DNA from: Armatimonadota bacterium | GTDB lineage: Bacteria > Armatimonadota > Armatimonadia > Armatimonadales > Capsulimonadaceae | Assembly: GCA_025354405.1 (NCBI GenBank) | Contig: JANXMY010000027.1 | Coordinates: 62,001 to 126,000 of the forward strand | Length of the DNA stretch: 64,000 nt | Direction of reading: 5' to 3' | Part shown: piece after piece, positions 33,174 to 40,689 of the stretch | Layout of the letters: each line of letters begins with the position of its first letter | Numbering within the stretch: position 1 is the stretch's first letter | The notes under the pieces: model-generated | What the model was told of the DNA's origin: nothing | Seen by the model: the letters and a program-made list of their open reading frames with translations, nothing else | Database searches by the model: none | Program-made: the position numbers and the translations under genes

Positions 33174-34802
33174 ATGACTGAAGAAAGTATTCTTATCCTA
33201 AATATGCTCCGTGAGGGCAAAGTAACCGCGGACCAGGCCGACTCACTCCTGAGGGCGGTGCGTGAGACCGGCAGCGTTTCTCCAGCGTCTGCGCCGACGA
33301 CTCCCCCGCCGCCGCCCACGCCGGACCCGGCAGTAATGGCCTCAATGCAGGCGAAGCTGGCGGAGCTTCAGGGAAAGCTCGGCGAACTTCAGGGAAAGCT
33401 CGGCGCCGCACAGGCCGCCAAAAGTGCCGGTCAGGCCGCCATCCTGGCAGGTAAGGTTCTGGACCATATCCCGCGACCCGATCTCGACATGGGACGGATT
33501 AACAAAGCCGTTGACGATGCCATGCGCGGCCTCAATTCTCTGAAGAATGACGCCCTGCGAACCGCACGTAACGCAGGTCGCCAGGCTTCGGAAGAGGCCC
33601 GCAAAGCTGCACGTGAAGGCCGCAAAGCCTTCAAATTTGATTTTGGATATGAGTTCCGGCAGGAGCATTCCGACGAACGGCCAGTCAATGACAGCGGGCA
33701 GCCGGAAGCCAATGAAGCAGGTCAGAGTGTGGTGACCTGGTCCGGGGCGGATCGGCTGCAGCTGGAGAACAATTATGGTCGTATCAAAATCACCGGCAGC
33801 CCAACTGCCACCGCGTCTGCCGAAGCAAAATTTACCAAAACCGCCTGGGCTGAGACGGAGGCCGCCGCAAGGGTCCTGCTTCAGCAGGTCTTTGTGACGC
33901 ATCAGGTGGAGAACGGCTGCTGCAAGATCGGCATTGCGGCCCCCTTAGATGCCCGCGATCGGCTGACCGTGGACTATGAGATCACCGTGCCCTCCGGTCT
34001 GCCACTAGAAGTCAACTCGACATTCGGTGAGATCACCGCCCAAAACGGCTCAGGCGTATTCAGTGCAAAATCCGTGTCCGGCCCGATTTCGGTCACTCAG
34101 CCCGTTGGCGAGGGAACAGCGAAGCTGACAACGGTCTCTGGGAACGTTGGAATTTCGGAATGGAACTTGCCAGGCAGTATGATTTTTGTGGAAACCCAAA
34201 GCGGTAATGTGCTGGCTGAAAGCCTGACCGGGGCGAGCTTTCAGCTTTCCAGCCGCAGCGGGGATGTCACAGCACGGAAAACCCAGGCGGTGACCCAGGC
34301 AAAATTCGAGTCCGCCAGCGGCGACGTTACGGTGACCGAAAGCTCTGCCGGCAGCCAGATACAAATACGAACCCAGAGCGGCCAGGCAGCACTCGAGAGC
34401 TCGCGTGCTCCGCAGATTCAAGTGGAAACCGTCAGCGGCGATGCCGAGCTGCGCGAAGTTTCCGGGGCGCTCACGGTCAAAACAGTGAGCGGCGATATCG
34501 AGGCCGCCGGGATTGAGAGCCCCGCCGTTTCCCTGCTGACCGTGAGCGGTGACGCCCGGTGGGAATTCGCCGCACCCTTCAGCGGCTCGTTTGCGGGGAC
34601 GACCGTCAGCGGCGACCTGCATCTCGTGCTCGGAGTGGATCCCGATGTGCGTATCGAAATGAATACGACCAATGGAAATATTGCACTTTCGGTTCCTGTG
34701 ACCGAGGCCGTGCTGACCGAGCATCACGCCGCGGGTAAATCCGGGGCAGGCACCGGGAGCATTCGACTTCAGTCCGTCTCCGGCGACTTGAAGCTGATCT
34801 AG
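33174..34802 (+). CDS. DUF4097 family beta-strand repeat protein with N-terminal SHOCT-like helix
   Basis: A 542-residue protein. Residues 1-30 (EESILILNMLREGKVTADQA) form the short helical module typical of these regulators. Residues 50-100 are coiled coil with repeated AxLQGKLGELQ. The rest, from about residue 190, is a right-handed beta-type repeat region with many copies of T-V-S-G-D/S-G-D-V (for example VETVSGDAELREVSGALTV). Related proteins sit in cell-envelope stress operons (Lia/YvlB type). Placement behind DUF2089 suggests a regulated envelope function. A short leader with GAGGAAA precedes the ATG. Confidence 0.85.
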   Translation: MTEESILILNMLREGKVTADQADSLLRAVRETGSVSPASAPTTPPPPPTPDPAVMASMQAKLAELQGKLGELQGKLGAAQAAKSAGQAAILAGKVLDHIPRPDLDMGRINKAVDDAMRGLNSLKNDALRTARNAGRQASEEARKAAREGRKAFKFDFGYEFRQEHSDERPVNDSGQPEANEAGQSVVTWSGADRLQLENNYGRIKITGSPTATASAEAKFTKTAWAETEAAARVLLQQVFVTHQVENGCCKIGIAAPLDARDRLTVDYEITVPSGLPLEVNSTFGEITAQNGSGVFSAKSVSGPISVTQPVGEGTAKLTTVSGNVGISEWNLPGSMIFVETQSGNVLAESLTGASFQLSSRSGDVTARKTQAVTQAKFESASGDVTVTESSAGSQIQIRTQSGQAALESSRAPQIQVETVSGDAELREVSGALTVKTVSGDIEAAGIESPAVSLLTVSGDARWEFAAPFSGSFAGTTVSGDLHLVLGVDPDVRIEMNTTNGNIALSVPVTEAVLTEHHAAGKSGAGTGSIRLQSVSGDLKLI

Positions 34803-34832
34803 GGGAAAAGCCGTGATTAAAAAGAGCCATCT

Positions 34833-37800
34833 ATGATTGAAACCCGCCGCCTTGCTCTCGCCAAAAGAGAAACACTCGGCTTCTCTCAAACCGAACTTGT
34901 CACCGCAGCAGAGGTTCTGGAAGCCTGCTCTTCTGCGACGAAATCGCCCCGATTCCAGGACAGCAGCCTGCTGCCAGGCGAGGAGAGCTTCCAGGCAGCC
35001 CATCACTTCGCCCATTTCTGGCTGCACCACGGGAAATGCACCTGCAGTGCGGATGACCTCGTGCGATTTGGGGCTGCAGAAAGTTCGCTGCTGAGCAAAG
35101 TTGATACCGGGTCGGCTGGGCCAAAGCACGCCGCGGAAGCGCGGGTATTTGCCGCAGAGCTTCTCCTGCCCGGCCCGCTGGCGCGGAAGCTCTTCTGGGA
35201 GGACCGCCTGACTTCGGAGAGTATTGCAGAAAGCCTCGGCCTGTCGGCAGCTCTTGTAGAATGGCAGATGAAAGACGCTCTGCTTCTCCCACCACCGGCA
35301 GAAAAACCACCGAAAGAAAATAAGCCCGGCAGGTCTCTCGATCCCTTCCAGCAGAAGGCCGCTTCCACACCGCGCGGGCCGCTCCTACTGGGGGCAGGGC
35401 CGGGAACTGGCAAAACTTCGACACTGATCGGCCGATGCCAGTTCCTGACAGGCCCGTTGGGCGTCCCGGCTGAAAAGATACTGGCACTGACTTTCTCGCG
35501 TCAGGCTGCCCAGGAGATGCGTCAGCGGCTGGCGGACGTGGGCGTCGGGACACCGAGCAGCCGGCCGTGGGTAGGCACATTTCATGGCTTCGGCCTCGAA
35601 ATCCTGCGACGCTTCGGCGACCGCTTAGGATTGCCGACTGAGATCAAGCTGCTGGATACTCTGGATGCAGTCACCCTGCTGGAGAACCATCTGCCGCGGC
35701 TAAATTTAGATGTTCTGGACAATCTATTTAATCCCGCGGTGCATCTGGGCGGTATTGTCAAACAGATCTCACGGGCAAAAGACGAACTGTGTTCGCCGGC
35801 ACGGTATGCTGAGTTGTGTGCAGCGATGTCTGTGGAAGCCGAGCGGTTTGCCGCCGAGGTGGAGGCCAAGCCTGGAAAGAAGCTCAAAAAAGATGCCGAC
35901 GCTGCCCTTCACGCCCGGGAACAGGCTGCGAAAGCCTCGGAGGCAGCACACTGTTACAGCGTTTACCAGAAGCTGCTGGAGCAGGAAGGCTTTCTGGATT
36001 TTGCCGATCTGATCTCCCGCACCGTGGAGATTCTGGAAAGCTGCCCGGATGTTCTTAGCACTTTACAGGCGGAGTATCCGCATGTATTAGCAGACGAGTA
36101 TCAGGATGTCAACCGCGCCTGCGCCCGGCTTGTCCGGCTGCTGGCGGGAGGCAAAGCCGAAGGGCTATGGGCCGTAGGCGACCACCGGCAGAGTATTTAT
36201 CGCTTCCGGGGCGCTTCCCCGGCGAACGTCGCCGCCTTTGAGCGGGATTACCCGGGCGGTCACCGACTGGAGCTGGAAGTCAACTATCGCTCGCAGGCAC
36301 CGATCGTGGAGCTGTTCAGCACCGTAGCTGGAGAGATGGAACAGGAGGCAGTTCCGCCGGCCTGGCACGCGAAGCGCGGGACCGAGGCGGATAGTTCCTT
36401 CCCGGCGGTGATGCTCGCCGTCGCCCCCGATGAGGACGGACAAGCGGATGGGATCGCCTCGGCGATCAAAACTTTGCGGGCCGCCGGAAAACCTTTGGGA
36501 GATCAGGCTATTCTCTGCCGGACACATGGGCAGGCAAAGGCACTGGCAGCAAAACTTGCGGTGCGCGATATTCCGACCCTCTATCTTGGTGCCCTGCTGG
36601 AGCGGCCGGAAGTGAAAGACCTGCTCTGCCTGCTGTCACTGATCTCAGGAACGGATGACAGCAGTTTACTGCGCGTCACGTCCTGGCCCGAGTATGCGGT
36701 TTCGCAGCGTGATGTGCTGCCGGTCGTAGAGCGCGTTACGCTGGAAGCAAAGCCGCTGGTCGATGTGCTGCTTGAGACGACAATGCCCCCAGGCCTGCAA
36801 TTGTTAGGGGAGCATCTCTCGGCACTGCAGGCCCAATCATCTGACCCAGCGGCCAGTCTGTGTCACTACCTGTTCGGGCAGTCGCAATTCCTTCGGCACC
36901 TAGATGCCCTCGAGACGAAACCGTTTGTCCGGCGCCTGCACCGGATGGCGATTCATCAGCTGATCGGCCTTGCAGAAACGTTCGATCAGCGAGTGGTTAC
37001 CACGAAGAAATTGGCTCTGGAGAAGCCAAATAAAATCCGTGATTTCCTCACCCACCTGCGGCGTATGCAAGCTATCGGCGAGACTCTGCGCGGGAGTCTG
37101 CCGCCGGAGGCCGGGACGCTCGATGCGGTGCGCGTGCTCACGGCCCATGCCGCGAAAGGTCTGGAATACCCGGTCGTTTTCGTGCCCAACCTCGGTGCGG
37201 GCCAGTTCCCATCGCGTGGGCGGCACGACGGCATCCCCGAACCATCGGGTCTTGCTGACATAGCCGGGCTGGATGCCGACGAAGAAGAATGCCTGTTTTT
37301 TGTCGCGCTGTCCCGTGCCCGCGATGTTTTGGTCCTTTCCCGCTCCGAGACGAGCAGCACAGATCGCAGCGTCAAGCCGTCCCCTCTGCTGGCCCTGCTT
37401 CAGCCCTGGTTTATTCAGCAGGGCATATCCGAAACACTTTGGCCTGCGGGGCGCACTGCTGAAACACCTGTGGAGGAGGTTGGGCCACCAGATATTCTGC
37501 CAACTTATACCTCGTCCGAGTTGGAGCTTTATGGACGCTGCCCCCGGCAGTATTACTATGAGCGCGTACTAAATCTGACTGGGCTGCCTCCCCTCAGTGG
37601 CTATCTGAAGTTTCACAACTGCGTCCGTCGCCTCCTAACCTGGCTCGAAGAAGAGCGGATGACTGGAAAGAACCCAGCACAAGAGAGGCTTGAAGTGAAG
37701 CTGGAAGAGGTCTGGGCCGAACATGGTCCCTCTCATCACCTGCATGAAATGAAGTACAAAAGCAGCGCAGCATCCATGCTCCGAACAGCCTGGGAGCAGC

Positions 37801-38213
37801 AAGGTCATGCAGGCTATGAAACTGGCGGCCTGCAAGTCACGCTTACCTCCTGCCGGGTCAAGGTCCGTCCCGATCACATGTGCCATGACGCGGCAACCGA
37901 CAGCCTGACCGTCTCTCGATATTTGACAGGCAAGCCTGGTGATGATGATAAGAATGATAAACGCCTGGCGCTCTATCGCCGCGCGGCCCGCGAAACATTC
38001 CCAGAGCGACTCCTGCGGATCGAAATCTGCTATCTGGCAGAGGGCCTCGTGGCTAAAGTCGACGAACCACCAACGGAATACAAAGCAAAATTGGAAGCTG
38101 ACCGAGTGGCAAAATACGACACTGCCGCACAGGGAATTCAGGCGGAAAGATTTCCCGCACGGGTCGGTGACATCTGCCAGACTTGTGCATACTCTTTGAT
38201 CTGTCCACTTTAG
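34833..38213 (+). CDS. UvrD/Rep-type helicase fused to an ImmA/IrrE-like and a RecB-like nuclease domain
   Basis: A 1126-residue fusion. Residues about 50-120 resemble an ImmA/IrrE zinc peptidase (HHFAHFWLHHG at 57-67, then EARVFAAELLLPGPLA), but the catalytic Glu of HExxH is His. Residues about 165-850 are superfamily 1A helicase: AGPGTGKTS (from about 188), LTFSRQAAQEMRQRL, LADEYQDVN, VGDHRQSIYRFRGAS, LEVNYRSQ, LTAHAAKGLEYPVVFVPNL and ALSRARDVLVLS. The C-terminal part has the iron-sulfur cysteines of the PD-(D/E)XK group (C903, C1115, C1118, C1124). The usual [DE]xK is SRYLTGK, so nuclease activity is doubtful. Role: DNA repair or defence, by inference. It starts 30 bp after the DUF4097 gene. 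Confidence 0.88.
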   Translation: MIETRRLALAKRETLGFSQTELVTAAEVLEACSSATKSPRFQDSSLLPGEESFQAAHHFAHFWLHHGKCTCSADDLVRFGAAESSLLSKVDTGSAGPKHAAEARVFAAELLLPGPLARKLFWEDRLTSESIAESLGLSAALVEWQMKDALLLPPPAEKPPKENKPGRSLDPFQQKAASTPRGPLLLGAGPGTGKTSTLIGRCQFLTGPLGVPAEKILALTFSRQAAQEMRQRLADVGVGTPSSRPWVGTFHGFGLEILRRFGDRLGLPTEIKLLDTLDAVTLLENHLPRLNLDVLDNLFNPAVHLGGIVKQISRAKDELCSPARYAELCAAMSVEAERFAAEVEAKPGKKLKKDADAALHAREQAAKASEAAHCYSVYQKLLEQEGFLDFADLISRTVEILESCPDVLSTLQAEYPHVLADEYQDVNRACARLVRLLAGGKAEGLWAVGDHRQSIYRFRGASPANVAAFERDYPGGHRLELEVNYRSQAPIVELFSTVAGEMEQEAVPPAWHAKRGTEADSSFPAVMLAVAPDEDGQADGIASAIKTLRAAGKPLGDQAILCRTHGQAKALAAKLAVRDIPTLYLGALLERPEVKDLLCLLSLISGTDDSSLLRVTSWPEYAVSQRDVLPVVERVTLEAKPLVDVLLETTMPPGLQLLGEHLSALQAQSSDPAASLCHYLFGQSQFLRHLDALETKPFVRRLHRMAIHQLIGLAETFDQRVVTTKKLALEKPNKIRDFLTHLRRMQAIGETLRGSLPPEAGTLDAVRVLTAHAAKGLEYPVVFVPNLGAGQFPSRGRHDGIPEPSGLADIAGLDADEEECLFFVALSRARDVLVLSRSETSSTDRSVKPSPLLALLQPWFIQQGISETLWPAGRTAETPVEEVGPPDILPTYTSSELELYGRCPRQYYYERVLNLTGLPPLSGYLKFHNCVRRLLTWLEEERMTGKNPAQERLEVKLEEVWAEHGPSHHLHEMKYKSSAASMLRTAWEQQGHAGYETGGLQVTLTSCRVKVRPDHMCHDAATDSLTVSRYLTGKPGDDDKNDKRLALYRRAARETFPERLLRIEICYLAEGLVAKVDEPPTEYKAKLEADRVAKYDTAAQGIQAERFPARVGDICQTCAYSLICPL

Positions 38214-38237
38214 CGACTTCATATTCAGGAGTGTTTT

Positions 38238-39944
38238 ATGAAAGCAAACCTTCGATCACTTTGTCTTATTTCTCTGCTTTTCACAGCGCTTCTCTCCTCG
38301 GCGGGGGCTCAAAGCCTGATCAACCCCGGCTTTGAGCAGACGTATCTACCCATCGCACCGACTGGTAACTCAGCTCCCGACGCGGCCCGAATTACCGGCA
38401 GTATCGCGCCCGGCTGGAGTGACAATACGGATTGGGCCAAAAACGTTATCCTGGCCTATGGCCCGGATACAAACAGGCCGCATAGCGGTGTCACCTGTCA
38501 GCGCATCACGGTGACGCATGGGTTCGCCCAGGTCACTCAGGGGATGCAGTTTTCGGCGGGTCGCATCCAGGCCAGTGTCTGGGTCCGGGCGGAGCCAGCG
38601 CAGTGGGTTTCGCTGACTGTGCGATTGGCGGGTGCCCCCTATACCGCTTATGGGGCGCGGCCAATCAAAGCTGGCCCAAAGTGGACACGAATCCGTGTGG
38701 AATGCACAGTTCCGGCGACCAGCGGCGGCCTGTACGTCAACACTTCCGGCATCGGGACCGTATGGCTTGATGATGTGGGGATCGCCGCTGTCACCAGCGC
38801 TGCGCAGAATCTCAGCCCGCCAGCAGGTGCTATACCACGTTCGTATTTCGGGATGAACGTCAACAATATGCACGTCGCGCCTGGATTCCAGTGGCCTGTT
38901 CTGGACTTCGGCACCTATCGCAGCTGGGATTCCGGTGTCATCTGGCCCGCCATCGAAACGGCGCGCGGCGTTTACGATTGGTCCAGCCTCGACAAAGACG
39001 TCGCGCAGGCACAGGCGCATCATGCACAGTTCGTCTTTACGCTCGGCCAGACACCTACCTGGGCATCGTCCCGCCCAAACGAGCCGGCAGTTTACGGCAA
39101 AGGCTATGGTGCCCCTCCCGCGAACCTCAGCGATTGGAAAGATTTTGTGCGAGAGGTCGCCACACGCTACAAAGGCAGAATCGCCGTCTACGAGGTTTGG
39201 AACGAGCCCGACATTGCCATATTTTATACCGGCACACCGGCCCAGCTCGCCGCATTGGAAACGGCAGCGGCCGAAGTCGTACACCATACCGATCCGAAGG
39301 CACTCATCGCTGCCCCCGCAGTATCCGGCGGACGTGCAGCGAGCCAGCTGCGTTTCCTGGACGACTACCTCGCGGCGGGCGGCGGACGCCATGCCGACGT
39401 ACTCGCCTACCACGGCTATGTCTACCCTGCCGAGGAAGAGGTGCAGGCGGTTCAGAGCTATCGGGACCTGCTGAAATCGCACGGTGTCAGCGATAAGCCG
39501 CTCTGGAACACGGAGACTGGCACGGAGCTCGCGACTGTCTCGGAAACAGAGACCGCGGCCTTTGTCTCGCGAGAGCTGATCCTGGACTGGGCACTTGGTC
39601 TTGGCCGAATCTGTATCTATGCCTACAATGGCAGCTTCACCGGCCTCGATGCGCCGACGGCAGACCCCAAAAAGCGTGATCCTTCCCGGCTCGGCCCGTC
39701 CGGCATAGCCTATGCCCAAACCATGCGCTGGCTTATCGGGGCGAAGATGCTTTCCTGTGCATCCGACGCACACGGGATCTGGATCTGCGCTCTTAGGCGG
39801 CCTGATGGAACGGCCGCCTGGCTCGTTTGGAACCCGGCAGGGCCATCGACATTTCGCCTGCCCCTTGCCTGGAAGGTCCGAAGTCGAACCGGGGGCAGTA
39901 TTTCCATCGGTATTCAGCCAGTTCTGGTAACCCGACCGAAATGA
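38238..39944 (+). CDS. secreted clan GH-A glycoside hydrolase with N-terminal carbohydrate-binding region
   Basis: A 568-residue exported enzyme. It has a signal peptide (LCLISLLFTALLSSAGAQS), a CBM4/9-like beta-sandwich (about residues 25-190, beginning LINPGFEQ) and a TIM barrel. The barrel has the acid/base motif AVYEVWNEPD and a nucleophile candidate in KPLWNTETG, both as in GH39/GH5-type retaining enzymes. A small C-terminal beta domain follows. The substrate is probably a plant-type beta-linked polysaccharide such as xylan, but this is a guess from the fold. The gene follows the helicase by 24 bp with a GGAG ribosome site. Confidence 0.85.
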   Translation: MKANLRSLCLISLLFTALLSSAGAQSLINPGFEQTYLPIAPTGNSAPDAARITGSIAPGWSDNTDWAKNVILAYGPDTNRPHSGVTCQRITVTHGFAQVTQGMQFSAGRIQASVWVRAEPAQWVSLTVRLAGAPYTAYGARPIKAGPKWTRIRVECTVPATSGGLYVNTSGIGTVWLDDVGIAAVTSAAQNLSPPAGAIPRSYFGMNVNNMHVAPGFQWPVLDFGTYRSWDSGVIWPAIETARGVYDWSSLDKDVAQAQAHHAQFVFTLGQTPTWASSRPNEPAVYGKGYGAPPANLSDWKDFVREVATRYKGRIAVYEVWNEPDIAIFYTGTPAQLAALETAAAEVVHHTDPKALIAAPAVSGGRAASQLRFLDDYLAAGGGRHADVLAYHGYVYPAEEEVQAVQSYRDLLKSHGVSDKPLWNTETGTELATVSETETAAFVSRELILDWALGLGRICIYAYNGSFTGLDAPTADPKKRDPSRLGPSGIAYAQTMRWLIGAKMLSCASDAHGIWICALRRPDGTAAWLVWNPAGPSTFRLPLAWKVRSRTGGSISIGIQPVLVTRPK

Positions 39945-39948
39945 AGTT

Positions 39949-40143
39949 TCAGCGATGCTTTGGACCGATATCTCCGGCGACGCTGGCGCCCAGATCACTG
40001 TCATTCAGTCCCGTGTCCAGAGCATCGCTTTCGCTGGTCAACTGACGGTCGCCGTCGGGTTCATCGTCCAGCGAGTCGTCATTGACAAACTCATCGGCCT
40101 GGCTCTCCCGCACCTCATCGGGAAAGTTATCTTCGTTCTTCAT
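39949..40143 (-). CDS. small acidic protein
   Basis: A 64-residue very acidic, low-complexity protein (MKNEDNFPDEVRESQADEFV...), probably disordered, with no known domain. GAGGAG precedes the ATG. Its start overlaps the end of the membrane-protein gene by 17 bp, so it is likely translated with it. Its stop lies four bases from the stop of the convergent glycoside hydrolase gene. Confidence 0.55.
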   Translation of the reverse strand: MKNEDNFPDEVRESQADEFVNDDSLDDEPDGDRQLTSESDALDTGLNDSDLGASVAGDIGPKHR

Positions 40144-40600
40144 ATTTCTCTCCTCGTTCCAGTTTATCGTAAGCTGCCCCAGCCGCCAGGGCATAGACTA
40201 GGTGATGAAAGCTCTCGATTGCGATCGATTCGGCGCCCCATTCGCTGACCGGCGGGGCAACTTTAAGCGCCGGCAGCATGAGCATTGCCGCGCCGGAAAT
40301 CGCCACGAAGTGCAGGGCGGTCGCGGCCAGCGGAGGCACCCCGGCAGCGCGGAGAACACCCCTCACAGCACCCCAGGCCGTTCCATATCCAAAGTGCACG
40401 ATCTGGCTAAAACGCTTCTTTTCTGCTTCCCCCCGCGGCTGAACGCCGAGGACTATCCCGGCCGCTTCTGCCGGGGAATCGCTTGGCGCCCGCGCGCGTA
40501 TCTTCATCTCTACCGTCTGCGATGCAGTGATCGCCAGCGTCCCAGCAAAACCGGCAAACAATCCTTTGCCGACGGAATCGGCAAGTGCAGTAATTTTCAT
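40127..40600 (-). CDS. small membrane protein of unknown function (DUF1440-like)
   Basis: A 157-residue protein from the ATG at 40600, which follows AGGAGG. It has about four hydrophobic segments (GKGLFAGFAGTLAITASQTV, IVHFGYGTAWGAVRGVL, LAATALHFVAISGAAMLML, FHHLVYALAAGAAYD). The pattern of Gly-rich helices and a conserved HFGYG resembles the DUF1440/DUF6789 group, but I am not certain. The acidic small gene follows it. No functional residues can be named. Confidence 0.65.
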   Translation of the reverse strand: MKITALADSVGKGLFAGFAGTLAITASQTVEMKIRARAPSDSPAEAAGIVLGVQPRGEAEKKRFSQIVHFGYGTAWGAVRGVLRAAGVPPLAATALHFVAISGAAMLMLPALKVAPPVSEWGAESIAIESFHHLVYALAAGAAYDKLERGEKYEERR

Positions 40601-40689
40601 AGACGCCTCCTGCAACGCCTGTACCCGGAGCCAGACTAAAGGAAACCCTTTTGGTAAAGATATAGCAGAGATGTGCCTACAATACACTT

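Noticed and set aside
34050-35129. Long open frame (359 codons) on the minus strand
   Set aside because: It lies antisense to the DUF4097 gene and the helicase start, has no recognisable domain or RBS, and its composition is that of a reversed high-GC gene.
38370-40004. 544-codon open frame on the minus strand
   Set aside because: Antisense to the glycoside hydrolase with its signal peptide and catalytic motifs; Cys/Arg/Gly-rich composition with no domain.
40678-40688. TACAAT/TACACT as a leaderless promoter of the HD-GYP/GGDEF gene
   Set aside because: Two overlapping -10 candidates and no fitting -35; the distance to the GTG start is too short to decide.
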